Part shown: in pieces, positions 1 to 10,961 of the stretch
Position numbering within the stretch: the first letter of the stretch is position 1
How the letters are laid out: every line of letters begins with the position of its first letter
Assembly (NCBI GenBank): GCA_001972305.1
Contig: BDDD01001656.1
Coordinates: 138,624-202,623, forward strand
DNA length: 64,000 bases
Reading direction: 5' to 3'
Source: Cephalotus follicularis
Lineage: Eukaryota; Streptophyta; Magnoliopsida; Oxalidales; Cephalotaceae
Position numbers and translations under genes: made by a program
The notes under the pieces: model-generated
The model's database searches: none
The model's input: the letters and a program-made list of their open reading frames with translations, nothing else
Told to the model about the DNA's origin: nothing

Positions 1-311
1 GCTGGGAAAAGGGTTTTCTTTAGGTCTTATGGGAGTTGCATTGGGATGTATGGGTGAGTGCTCAAGATGGGATCGTCACACCCGGGCAGAGGGTGATCGG
101 CTCTATTTTTCTATGTACGTTGCAGACTTAAAAGTCCTGATCAAGCATAGGTGGACTAGGAACGAGAGGTTCCCATGGGAGGTCCGTCGATAGTCTCAGT
201 GCGATCATAGATTCATAGCTATCATAGTAATACTAGGGGTGACATTCATCCAAACCCTAGGCTGTGATCGGAGCCATGTATGATGAGGGAAACATGACAC
301 ATATGCCGATG
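1..311 (+). mobile_element. Partial copia LTR, family B
   Basis: This stretch aligns by eye, block for block, with 7381-7690, about 23484-23800 and about 40480-40790, all inside LTRs that begin TGTTAGAT. Shared landmarks are GGGATCGTCACACCCG, the run ending in AACCCTAG, and the CCGATGAC block. The start is cut by the window edge, and the right end stops abruptly at about 311, where the gypsy fragment H begins. It could be the 5' LTR of the copia element whose RT lies at 4804-6340, which would make H an insertion into that element. The gag region expected between them is missing. Confidence 0.6.
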
Positions 312-312
312 A

Positions 313-729
313 CTATTCTGGCACGTTGAAGTTTACGACCTTCCTGTTACAATCCACGTAAGCATAGTGTGCCGCTAACCAATCCATTCCAAGAATTACA
401 TCAATTTCACCCATCAGTAGCACTATCAGGTCTGCCAACAGAAAATGTCCATCGATACCAATAGCACAAGACTTACACACCCATTCGGAGGTAACAGACT
501 CTCCTACTGGTATGCTAACTTCCATAACAAATGGTAAATGCTCCAGTTCCACATTCAGTCGTTGTATGAAATGTAATGCTATATAAGAGTGAGATGAACT
601 AGAGTCTATGAGGGCCTGTGCTTCACAATGAAATAAGTAAACAGTACCTCCAATAACTGAGGCAGATCCTGCTGCAATTTGCTTGTCCAAAGCATACACT
701 CTACCTTGCACGATAGGTGTTGATCCCAT
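313..729 (-). pseudogene. pol: Gypsy retropepsin domain (element H)
   Basis: The 138-residue open stretch has the fold landmarks of a Ty3/gypsy aspartic protease. An active-site loop read as ALIDSSSSHSYI sits near residue 39, and ILGMDWL, the second conserved strand, near residue 112, followed by the usual DC at the end of that segment. The family normally has D-S/T-G-A at the active site. Here the Asp is kept but the Gly and Ala are both Ser, so activity is doubtful. This enzyme would cut the Gag-Pol precursor in the virus-like particle. The frame ends at the fragment border, where RT should begin, so this is a remnant. Confidence 0.75.
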
Positions 730-2120
730 TGGTCGTTTCCCACGGTCTCCTCATCCTGAGCTTGTGCTAGGATGGCCCTGTAGTTGCTGTCCAGTATTAC
801 GATTTGATTGGGAACCTCCCTGTGAAGGAGTCGCACTCTGTCCTGACTGATTACCATAACCATCCCTTCTGTAAGGACATTTTGCAACCTTATGATCGGT
901 AGCTTCGCATACCGTATAATTTCCAACCTTCCACTAGCAATCATCAGAGGCATGGTTCGTATGCTGACACTGTATACATGGTTCATAAGAGGCCTGACTG
1001 CTGGACTCGGCATGTCTGGATTGACCTTTCTGTTGTGGCAGTAAGCGTCAATCTCTTCGTCTAGAGCCATTACCTCTTCTTCTTTGATGTCTCCCAAATC
1101 TGGAGGGACCAGCTGGACTGCCAGTACTGTGAGAGGATCCACTCTAACCACGGCTACTGATATACCTCAATCTCTGTGACTTATTACTACCTCCAGAACT
1201 CCTACCAGATTATCCACCTGGAGATATTGATCTTTTATCTTCCGTCTGGATCCTCAATCTCTGTATCTCATTGGTCACAACTTCAATGTCTCTGGCTCTA
1301 CTAGACACCTCAAAAAGAGATCTCAATCAGAGGGTTACTAGCTGCTATCTGATCTCAGGTTTGAGGCCAATAAGGAACTTCTTGGCTTTTCTGGTTTCAG
1401 TGTTGACCATATGGGGAGCTACTCTTCACAATTCAACAAATTTGGCCTCATACTGGCCCACTGTCATGTCACCTTGAGTTAGGTTGAGAAATTCGGCTTC
1501 TCTCTTGTCGACTTCTGCTTCAGGATGTTCATTAAATTCTTCGTTGAATCTGTCCCACGATCTGACTATCCCTGATCATTCCCGTGAATCTGCAATCATT
1601 TTCCACCAATGGTTGGCTTCGCCCTACAGCATATATGTGGCGAAAAGAATTTTATGAGAGTCAGAACACTCCAACAATGTGAAGATCATTTCAATTTGCA
1701 TTATCCATCTCTCAGCCGCTATAGCATTTCCATCTCTCATGAACACTGGGGATTCAATCTCAAAAACCTTGCTAAGGGATCCTCTAGGCCTGAAGGTTGA
1801 TCAACTGATCTTCTTGCTGTCATTGAACACCTAAGAGGTCTCATCGCCAGAGGTTGTTCACGTGCTTCAGCCGCGCGTGTATCCGGTCTGGCAGCTGAGG
1901 TCTGTTCCGATGCAGTTGCATGTCACCGCATAAACTCGTTCATCTGAGACATCATTGCCCGCATTCTTCTCATAAGACACCTAGATTCCTGTCATGTAGG
2001 GGCTGTAAATTCTGTTTCCTGGGCTACATTTATTTCTTCTGCATCTTTACTTGCTCGAGTACGTTTAGTCGACGGCTCGACTATTGCTCCTCGCGTAGTC
2101 CTGCTTCGATGACCGTCCAT
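730..2120 (-). pseudogene. gag: Gypsy gag remnant (element H)
   Basis: From an ATG at 2120 one frame can be followed leftward through several stops. It contains a capsid-like segment (AERWIMQIEMIF, then GEANHWWKMI and SWDRFNEEF) and the typical later motif MTVGQYEAKF near 1450. A zinc knuckle CX2CX4HX4C (CIQCQHTNHASDDC) lies at about 940-985. A second knuckle follows in which the first Cys codon reads TAT (Tyr), so it is broken. Stops seen are mostly TAG and TGA, with one TAA near 1215. Gag would form the particle shell and bind RNA. The protease domain continues to the left. The other open frames across this region are shadows. Confidence 0.72.
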
Positions 2121-2231
2121 TTCCACTTCTGTATAACAACAAAGAATTAATATCCACTCAGCTTTTTTCGCATGCCATTCACTTTAGAAGCCAAGGACTC
2201 CTTACTGGTATACCCAGCATACGAGAACTGG

Positions 2232-2244
2232 GGCTCTGATACCA
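2232..2244 (-). promoter_or_regulatory. Primer binding site of element H
   Basis: The reverse complement reads TGGTATCAGAGCC, a perfect match to the plant initiator-Met tRNA primer site. It lies 4 bases inside the LTR border at 2249 and upstream of gag in the coding direction. It fixes the orientation and shows that the LTR on its right is the 5' LTR. Confidence 0.88.
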
Positions 2245-3026
2245 AGTCAGTAATGCCTCAAACCCCAGGGTTCAACCCCCAAGGTTTGACGTGCTACCAA
2301 TAGTATCATTCAATAAATTGTGAAAAATTAAAAACATTAAATCAATATAATAATGCATGCAGAAATTCAATAAACAATAATTTTCGTGGATAAAACCCAG
2401 TCTAAATAGATTTACTTAAACGGTAGCTCTGCCACAGACTGGCAGGTCATAATACAATCACATCATAAAATTCTGAGGTCGTCGAAATGCAACTGGAAGG
2501 AGGAGACTTGACCGGGTTCAGTCTTTCGCCTATTGCGAAGCTCCACCTGTACCTGACCCATTACATTACAATGCAATGGGTCAGCAACCACTGGTTGTGT
2601 AGGAACCCCTTCCCATGCATATGTGGAGTGCAATGTAGCAGAGATAAATATGTATGCTATGAGAGATGCAGTAAGAACAGTATAGTCTATGCAATACATT
2701 TAGTATAACAGTACATTTCCCTAACAGTCATTCTTTCCATAACAGTCATTATAAATCCTTCCGTGGCATTCCCTACTTAAGGAGGAGCGGTAACGCACTC
2801 CAGACGTTGAAGGCAGAGAAGCCGGGAGGAATAAACATTACAATTTAGGCAAACCAATTACTCCGATCCTCAGCTTTAGGAAGAGCAATATACGCGCTCT
2901 AGGCGTCATAGGCGGAGGAGAGGAACATAAACATTCATTATGCAGTAACAATCATTTGGTCAGTGTGGCACATCTCGGTCAGTGATCCATTGGCTTATCT
3001 TGGTCGGTGATCCTTTGGGCTATGTT

Positions 3027-3090
3027 GGTGACCCACCTAGTTCAGCTCAATTTGGTGACCCACCTGGTTCAGCTCAATTTGGTGACCCAT
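3027..3090. repeat. 27-bp tandem repeat in the H LTR
   Basis: Two nearly identical 27-bp units begin GGTGACCCACCT, run to CTCAATTT at 3053 and 3080, and are followed by the start of a third. Degenerate copies of the GGTGATCC core extend over about 2958-3165, so this is the best-preserved part of a larger array. Confidence 0.8.
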
Positions 3091-3681
3091 TAGGTCATCT
3101 TGGAAATAGCCTTAGTGGGTCATCTCGGTTGGTGATCCTCGAAGGGCTCATCTCGCTAGTGATCCACTCCATTTCATTACACTACACTTATTATAACATT
3201 TATATTTATGTACAGTAACACTACTTTAACATTTCACTGTGAGGCCTGCCCTTATTAAAATACTACATAATACACTACATTCATTATACTTTTACTACTA
3301 CAACCAGTCACGTTATTATGCATGCATGGGATGCATGCAGGGCAGTAATTGGGGGCCATGTTCTCATGCGTTGGACGCATGCTTGGCAAAGGACCACGCC
3401 TGGCTTGCATGGTCAGGGCGCAAGCATGCATAACATTTATAATGCACTACACAAATGGCGTAGCATGGCGGCTACACTAATACATCCTCGGATGTATATC
3501 CTCAGACGCATATATGCTTGGGTGCAGTCTAGTGGAAAGCTCAGCGCTGTGCCATCTTGGCATGTGGATGCATGCCTGAGATGGTCTGATGGGTGGATGC
3601 CAGGACGTATGCTCAGTACATAGCAGTGGAGAGCTTGATGCCTTGCGTCCTTGGTGCCTTGGAACCTCAGACGTATGCAGT

Positions 3682-3840
3682 GGACAGTGGGGAGCTTGGC
3701 ACTGGCATCCTCGACACCCTGGGCATGCATAGCACGCATGCAGGGGACGTTGGGGAGCTCTGCACTGGCGTCCTCAGCACCCTAGGCATGCATGGGATGC
3801 ATGCAAAGGACAATGGGGAGCTCGGCACTGGCGATGCGTG
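3682..3840. repeat. About 63-bp tandem repeat with GCATGC palindromes
   Basis: About two and a half copies of a unit that starts GGACAGTGGGGAGCT, passes through CACTGGC and CACCCTGGGCATGCAT, and ends in ACGCATGCAG. The palindrome GCATGC/ATGCAT occurs twice in each full unit and is also frequent in 3320-3430. It lies inside the H LTR. Confidence 0.7.
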
Positions 3841-4803
3841 CTTAGACGCATAGCGTGGAAGCCATAGTTGGTACCTCGGGACACATGGCAAGGTCACCTC
3901 GGCACAAGGCATCCTCGGCTCATGGATGGTGAAACACATCCTTGGCACATGGACACTTGCTGGCAGTGGAGGATGCACTGCTCAGTGCAGGCTGAATCTC
4001 ATGGCATGCTCCTCGGCACCTCGGGCGTTTGCAGTGGAGATCTCAACACCTCGCCATGCTCGAACGCATGTCCTAGGAGAGCTCAAGCTCCATCTCGGCA
4101 CCTCGGCTTATGACGACAATGCGTATGGTGCACAGCTCGGTACTTTCAGGGACACATGGCAATAACTTATGAGGGAACAATACTATACATTCTACCATTA
4201 CATTCATTCTACACTAACATTAATATAACATTTCCATCATTAAAAAGGTGTTGGTAGGAGATCCTACCTCAATTTGGCGAGATTGCAGCCCTTCTCCTTT
4301 GCTCAGCACAACTCCTCAATTACTCATTTGCCTTCATTGCTTCTTCTTTCATGGTTCCCTTGAGATTGAGAGTGGGAGATTTAAAGACAAGAGGAGGGAG
4401 ACAAGAATATTCTGGACAAGGACATATCTTTGTCTCCTTCCCTCAAAATCACCAAAATTGTCCCCACACTCCCTTCTCACCTTTTTATAACCAGTAAATG
4501 GAATTCTCTGGAATTCCCCAGACACTTGGATGGCATTTTTACATAATAATGTAAATTGGGCATTAGGGGAGTCAGCCCAGCACTCTCCTTTTCTTCCCCA
4601 AAAGAATTAGGCCCGAGGTCTTATTTCCCTCTTGAAACCATTTTTGTCCAAGGCCATAAAATTCCTTTCATGGTCCAAAAGCCATTTCATAATTAATTCA
4701 TTTCTAGTCCAATAACAATACATTTTGGGCCTGAAATATCGTTCCTTAAAATACTATACATTTATACATATATATTTTATTTACAAAAATTCTGGGCATT
4801 ACA

Positions 4804-6340
4804 TCAACCTAACGTTATCTAGGATGACGAGCCTATTAGCTACAAAGAAGCAGTGCAGGGCACTGATTGCAAGGCATTGTTGGTAGCCGTGAAATCCAAA
4901 ATAGACTCCATATACGCCAACCAAGTTTGGAATTTGGTCAAAGCACCCGAAGGCATAGTGCCTATTGGTTGCAAGTGGATTTTCAAGAAGAAGATTGGCG
5001 CTGATGAAAAGGTTGAGACTTATAAAGTGTGATTGGTTGCGAAAGGGTATGGACGAAGACATGGTGTCGACTATAGCGAGACTTTCTCACCAGTTTCAAT
5101 GCTTAAGTCCATTCGGATTTTGCTTGTTATTGCCTCTCATTATGATTATGAGATTTGACAAATGTATGTCAAGACGGCCTTCTTGAATGGTTATCTTGAA
5201 GAGTAGATTTATATGTGCCAACCCAAGGGGTTTACATCCGAGGAGCATCCGGACATGGTGTGTAGACTCAAAAGGTCTATTTATTGCCTTAAGCAAGCAT
5301 CCCATAGCTAGAACATCAGTTTTACAGGGTCGACAAATATTTTGGCTTCATCAAAAACATGGATGAGCCGTGTGTCTACCGAAAAAAGGAAGATCCCTGT
5401 ATCATTTTTTTGGTACTGTACGTGGATGACATTCTACTCATTAGGAATGATGTAGGTATGTTACAGTCTATGAAAGTATGGTTAGCCAAGAATTTCTCCA
5501 TTAAGGATTTTGGAGAGGCTTCCTACATACTGGGTATAAAGATCTACAAGGATAGATCTAATAGGTTGCTTAGGCTTTCCCAAAGCAAATACATCAACAA
5601 GGTGCTGAAACGGTATGGCTTGAAAAATTGTAAACGTGGCCTACTGCCAATTGGCCAGGGAATTCACCTTTCTAAGAGGATATCCCCATAGACGTGTGAG
5701 GAGAGGAGACGCATGAGTAGGTAGCCTTATGCTTCGGCTATGGGCTCCATCATGTACGCCATGCTATGTACTAGGCCTGATGTCCTGGGTATGGCAATCC
5801 TATTTTAGTCCGATCCAGGTGAGAGGCACTGGGAAGTAGTCAAGGGGATCCTTAAGTACCTTAGACGGACTCAGGATACCTTCATGATATATGGAAGAGA
5901 CAGTGAGTTGAGACTGGAGGGCTATACAGACTGTAGTTTCAATAGTGATCCATATGATCACAAGTCCGTTTTGGGATCTTTGTTTGTCTTGAACGGTGGG
6001 GCTGTGAGTTGGAGGAGTTCAAAGCAGGAGACTACTGCAGACTCCACCATGGAGGCAGAATATTTTGTGGCCTCGGATGCCGCAAAAGAAGTTGTTTGGA
6101 TGCGAAAGTTCATAGTTGAACTTGGAGTGGTTCCATCCATCTGTCATCCAGTTGTGGTGCACTGTGACAATGATGGGGCCATTGCACAAGCCAAGGAACC
6201 CAGGTTTCATCACCGCTCTAAACATATCCAGTGGCGGTATCATTTGATCATGGAGATCATAGACAAAAGAGACGTCGTTCTAAAGAAAGTTGCCTTGGAG
6301 TCAAACCTAGTAGACCCCACTAACAAAGGCTATGAGTAGC
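4804..6340 (+). pseudogene. pol: Copia RT and RNase H remnant (element B0)
   Basis: Translated in pieces, this is the C-terminal half of a Ty1/copia Pol. It shows a start like SYKEAVQG, then WNLVKAPEGIVPIG, KWIFKKK, TAFLNGYLEE, and the catalytic LYVDDILLI near 5420. RNase H follows with LEGYTDCSF, EAEYFVASDAAKE and HCDNDGAIAQAKEP. Several stops and frame breaks occur before 5359 and around 5690-5810; the longest clean pieces are 5359-5691 and 5884-6339. RT copies the genomic RNA and RNase H removes it. Protease and integrase are missing, replaced on the left by gypsy H. It is closely related to element A (25433-28588) but not part of it. A polypurine tract and LTR follow. Confidence 0.85.
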
Positions 6341-6413
6341 GTAGTACACGAGCGTCATCGTAGTGTGATGGTTGGGCTATAGGTCTTTGTGTCTTGAGGT
6401 CCAAGTGGGAGAT

Positions 6414-6699
6414 TGTTAGATTAGGGGTGTCCCTACAAGCCATGAGGTGGCTGGATGTATATGTATTTCACCCTTTGTAAATACAATCTTAATTCCATTT
6501 ATGTTAAATTGTGTAATTTCCAGTAGTTATGGCATTGTCTTATGTATATCCCAAATTATTATTATTGATCTGTTTAATTTATATATATTGACTGAATACA
6601 CATATGGCACCCTATCACTCAAAGGGTTGAATGTCGTGTCTGGGAGGTTATGAGAACAACTACCTTACTCCCTTTTGACAAAATGTTCCAAGTCGTAGG
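6414..6699 (+). mobile_element. Start of the B0 3' LTR (truncated)
   Basis: The purine run AAGTGGGAGAT at 6402-6413 is the expected polypurine tract, and TGTTAGATTAGGGG follows at once. The sequence parallels the first 285 bases of the family B LTRs at 22881 and 39840, then stops after CCAAGTCGTAGG, where a second LTR start (TGTTAGATAAGG) takes over at 6700. The rest of this LTR is not found in the window. Confidence 0.7.
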
Positions 6700-8155
6700 T
6701 GTTAGATAAGGGGTGTCCCTACAAGCCACGAGGTGACTGCATACATACATATATATATAGACCAGAGATGTCTCTTAAAGCCGAGAGAAGCTGCATATAT
6801 GCATATTACACTCCCACTTTCTACCTTCTTAGTTCCAGGTATGTTCTATAGTGCATATCCAGTAACAATGGCACATGCTCTATGTATTTATCCTAACCAT
6901 AACTATGGAATCAGATTGATTAACACATTAGCTGACTACACATATAGCGCCCAATCTTCGAGGGGTTGGATCTCATGCCTGAGAGGTTATAAGAATGAGA
7001 TCCTTACTCCTTTCTGACTAAAACGTTCCTAGTCATAGGTTCACTTTCTTAGGGCAATTGATGAACCGAAAAGACTTGTAACGTTATGCTTGCTCCTGGG
7101 TCAGTGGAGAATGGACTATGTCATTGCCATTTGGGTTTACCCTAAAGCTAACACGGGGTGTATACTGAGAACATGATACTAAACCAACCCACCATAGGAA
7201 ACCTATTTTGGAAAGCCATTACCTATGTCAATAGGATTACTATAGTCTCGATAGTGTATAGTCAACGGTGACTAGTAGGATATACGTGACATGCGTTGTT
7301 TCCTTTGACCTGAGCGGCTGGCATGTATTGTGTAGTAACCACCTCGCTTTGATTTTTGACTTCCCTAGTTCTAGCCACGAGCTGGGAAATGGTTGTCTTT
7401 GAGCCTTGTGGAAGCTCCATTGAGATGCATGGGCGAGTGCTTAATATGGGATAGTCACACCCGTAAGATGGGGTGACAGGCTCTATAGTATTTATGATAC
7501 GTTGAAGACTTAAAATCCCAGCCGGGAGTAGGCATACTGTAAATGGGATTTCCTGGGGATATCTGTCGATAGTCTTAGTGCGTTCAAAGATTTATAGTTA
7601 TCACAAATTTAACTAGGGATGACATTGATCAAAACCCTAGGTCGTGGTCGGAACCTATGATGAGGGATACATGACACATAAGCCGATGACAGGATAAAGC
7701 ACGGGTGATCTGGCTAACTAATGATAGATGTGAAACTTCGATCCATGGATCCAGGGGATGATTGGAAATCATACCGGGGCTATTGTGATAGTCGTACCGG
7801 AAGTTTGGGATGTTCTAAGAAACTTATCATGGTACCGGAACTCAACCAGGCTTTCGGGTCCACCTGATTTTGGAACAAGTTAGTATGTCGGGAGACATGT
7901 CATTTAGTGAGAGGTTAGCATCTGGGAGATGTTACTTTGCTAGTGAACATTTTATTTGCTAAACATATATCACTTCTTTAGAAGTGAGTTCAGGCATCAC
8001 TATAATGGAATGATTCCGAGCAAAGGGTTTTTTGTTTTAACATGTAAGTGCTTTGGGCAATTACTTTGGGAGAGAGCTTAATGGCTTATGGGCTTATTCG
8101 ACTAGAGATCCCATTGCCTTGTTGGGCCGAATTTGGGCCTTAAATATTCCTATGA
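6700..8155 (+). mobile_element. B-like LTR, left part (outermost layer of the nest)
   Basis: It starts TGTTAGATAAGGGG and follows the family B LTR pattern for over a kilobase (GTTCACTTTCTTAGGGC near 7040, GCACGGGTGATCTGG near 7700), then diverges from the other B copies after about 7870. At 8155 it is interrupted by the gypsy solo LTR D. With 38854-39839 added, the net length is about 2.44 kb, close to the 2.44 and 2.55 kb of the other B LTRs, which supports one split LTR. An internal near-duplication of about 40 bases occurs at 6710-6800. Confidence 0.62.
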
Positions 8156-8781
8156 TGTAATAACCGGAAAATTTTGTTAAAGTTATAATGTGGTTGCTAT
8201 TATTGAGGTTGAAAAATATTTCAGAAGACTAGTACTATCACCCTAACGCTCGGGGGTTCGGGGGTTCCACTCCCCAGTAAGCGGATGGGGGGTCCTGTTG
8301 GCTATATGTTTTGGACAGGAAACTTTGTTAAAGTCATTGTTTATGGATATACGGTTGATATACGGTTATTTTAGGAGTTGTACTGTGTGTTGTAAGCATG
8401 TTTGCGCGTGTTTTGCATCTTGGAACGTTGAAAGCGTCGACTGCATCTTTTAAAGCGTCGGTAGTTTGCTTTGTTATATGGTTAAATTCCATAAAGCATC
8501 GACAATTTGGCTTTGTTTTGCGGGCTTTGGAATTGTGAGTTAAAGCGCCGACACTTTTAACACGTTTTGTCGACGCTTAAAGCATGTTTTCTTTGTTATT
8601 TCGGTAACCGGGGAAGCTTAGAGTGGAAAGCGACAGCACTTTGAGGCTAATTCGGCAACACTTACAACTTAACCTCCGACGCTTTAAGAAAAAGGACGCG
8701 TGTCAAGCAACGGATGAAAGAAGAGGACACGTGTCGACTTGATGGAGAAAACGACAAAACGAAGGCGGCTGAAGACTCTCC

Positions 8782-8789
8782 TATAAATA
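8782..8789 (+). promoter_or_regulatory. Candidate TATA box of LTR D
   Basis: TATAAATA stands alone in a GC-richer context, about 36 bases before a long GA-rich tract. That is a usual position for the U3/R border of a plant gypsy LTR. It would drive transcription rightward. No experimental start site can be inferred. Confidence 0.55.
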
Positions 8790-8817
8790 TGGGTGCTGCT
8801 CCAATGCTCAGTGCATA

Positions 8818-8985
8818 GAGAAGGAGAAAATTCAGTAGAGAAAGAGAGAGAGAGAGAGAGAAGAGAGAAAGAATAAGGGAAAAGAGAAAGAGAAAGAGAG
8901 AGAAGGAGAGAAAGAAGAAGGGAAAAGAGAAAGAGAAAGAGAGAGAAAAAGAGAAAAAGAAAGATAGAAGAAGAGATAAGGAGAA
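8818..8985. repeat. GA-rich low-complexity tract
   Basis: About 165 bases of almost pure purine, GAGAAAGAGAAAG-type, including a short perfect (GA)n run near 8845. It lies just downstream of the TATA box of LTR D, so it would form the start of the transcript. Confidence 0.85.
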
Positions 8986-10961
8986 TTTTTGTGGAGATTT
9001 CGGTGTAGAAATTTCTTCAGTGTAGAGAAAGAAGAAAGGAGATTAAAGCAAGGTAAGGATTCCTATTTTCTTAGTAAAGAAAATCTTACTTTCGTCAAAG
9101 TATTTTATTCAACTTATTTTCTAAATTATTAAATATTGTATTTTCTGATATTTTACTATAGCTTTATTTATCAGTTAAAGTTGAAATATTTACGTTAACT
9201 TTGTTTACGAATTTTAGCTTTCTGAATTCGTTAAAATATTTACTTTAACGTTAATGCTTTACATTTTTCTTTGAGAATTATACAACAGATTATTATACTT
9301 TATGTATTCTAAAATTCTGCCAATTTTTATATATTTATATTCTACTATTACGGAAGTTATGATTTTATCGTTTGAAGTTATTGAGCTAATTTTACTGTTT
9401 TACATTGCTATATCTAAACTCAGTTTTACGAATTTATTTTTATGAATGCTTTGAGCTGATCACTCGAAGTATCAAGAAATGATTATTTTTACAAATGAGA
9501 AAAGGCAACAAACTGAGATGAACAACTACTGGATTGCGATCCAAGGTAGATTAATCTAGTAAAAGATTAATGTTATGAGCGGAGAGTGCTCACGGACATA
9601 CATGTGATGTAAGTTGGTGATCGGGGAAGTGCACAATACCCCGATGACTGGTTCAATTGGGTTATTTAAGTTTATACAACCCCTCAATTATTTAGGAAAT
9701 GTTTTGAATCATGAGATATGATCAGAAAAAGAAATGAAATGTTCTGTTTCATGAGATATGTGTTAGATCTAGTGACCCAACAAGCCATTAGATGGGTTGT
9801 CATTTTATATCTTATCTTGTATGAAACAATCTTATTCTTTATATATCATGTGTGCTACTTTGTTATGGCAATATCACTTGTGTTTTATCACTTAATTGAA
9901 GTAGTTTGTTATTTACCTGCTTACACTTGTGATGCCCTGACATGAGGTTGGATGCCTAGCATGGAGGCTGTGAGATAGGTTACCTTATTCCTTATGTCAA
10001 ATTAATTCCAAGTCATAGGTTCACTTTGTGGGCACTAGTGAACCAGATAGACTTGCGCGTATGTTGCCTACTCATGGAATCGAAGGATGGATTCTCTCAC
10101 TACCATCTGTGTTGGACACTAGGGCAAATACGGGGTGCGCGCTGGGAGCGTGTACAGTAAACTGGACCCGCGTAGGAGACACTATTTGGATAGTCGCTAT
10201 TCTCGTGTCAATAGTGACTCTTACTTGTTGCAATTGTGTATAAGTGATCATCACTTATCGAGTTCTCAAACTCGTCTGATTCTTAGACCTGAGCGATTAC
10301 TCTATATTGTATGGAGACGGTTATACTTTGATCTCCACCTTACCCAGTCCTTGCGCAGGGCTGGCAATCGGGTGGTCTTTGGGTATGATCGAATCTATAC
10401 GAATATAAGTTAGTGCGCAATATGGGATTGTCACACCTGAGCGAAGGTGATCGGCTCTATTATGATCTGATTATACTTTGGACTTTTTGAAATCCTTGGC
10501 CAAGGTTGAGGTAGACTGGAAATTAGAATTTCGGAGAGTTTACCAAAGGTCCTAGTAATGATCAAATATTTTAGCCATTGAGGTATTATTTAGGGTTGAC
10601 ACATATCCTTACCCTAGACCTCAATCAGGGCCAAGCATGACAAGGGATTATAGTACACGTGAACCGACGACTTAGAAAATCTAGGGTTTATGAGGTGTGG
10701 GAAAATTAATTAGATTAATTTTTCCATATGGATAATATTATATATTATTCTGATAGCATTTAAATTGGTCAAGGACCATTTAGAATGGCTAAACAATACC
10801 ATAGGGGTATTTCAGTTATTTATGTACACCTCTTGTTTTAACCAAGATTTAAAAGGGTCCCTGCCTTATAATGATTAGTTCTTTAATATGTTGGACATAT
10901 TAAGTCTTGGTGTCAAATATCGGTTATGTGGATTTTGCATTTTGTGGAAACACATATGTTT

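Larger units (their letters stand above)
313..4803 (-). mobile_element. Gypsy element H, 5' half (LTR, gag, protease)
   Basis: Reading right to left there is an LTR (4803 to 2249), a primer site (2244-2232), gag and a retropepsin domain. The order LTR-PBS-gag-PR on one strand is that of a Ty3/gypsy element. RT, RNase H, integrase and the second LTR are absent: the left end breaks inside the protease at about 313, next to an unrelated copia LTR. The right LTR terminus (GGCATTACA on the plus strand) is abutted directly by copia RT sequence, so H probably inserted into that copia and later lost its 3' half. No target duplication can be verified because the left end is gone. Confidence 0.82.
2249..4803 (-). 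mobile_element. 5' LTR of gypsy element H
   Basis: In coding orientation the LTR starts TGTAATGCCC at 4803 and ends GGCATTAC next to the primer site, a near-perfect terminal inverted repeat (one mismatch in the first nine bases). It is about 2.55 kb long. It is full of short tandem and degenerate repeats: a 27-bp unit at 3027-3090, looser GGTGATCC/GGTGACCC copies from about 2958 to 3165, and GCATGC-rich tandem units at 3330-3850. The long open frames on both strands here come from these repeats and have no recognisable domain. Confidence 0.78.
8156..9760 (+). mobile_element. Gypsy solo LTR D, left part
   Basis: It starts TGTAATAACCGG immediately after the 5-bp sequence TATGA (8151-8155). The partner end GGGGGCGTTACA lies at 38848, followed by TATGA (38849-38853). 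Removing element A and one copy of its duplication leaves about 2.66 kb with TG...CA ends and no coding region, so this is a solo LTR formed by LTR-LTR recombination. A GTCGAC-type motif cluster lies at 8428-8590, a TATA box at 8782, and a GA-rich tract at 8818-8960. Element A interrupts it at 9761. Confidence 0.85.

Noticed and set aside
606-1151. 181-codon minus-strand frame
   Set aside because: It is a shadow of the H gag frame; the zinc knuckle and capsid motifs are in a different frame.
3027-3090. Possible CRISPR-like array
   Set aside because: The units are directly adjacent with no unique spacers, in a plant LTR. It is an ordinary tandem repeat.
3239-4165. Cluster of overlapping 80-100-codon frames
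   Set aside because: All lie in the repetitive H LTR, are rich in Met/His/Ala from the GCATGC repeats, and occur on both strands.
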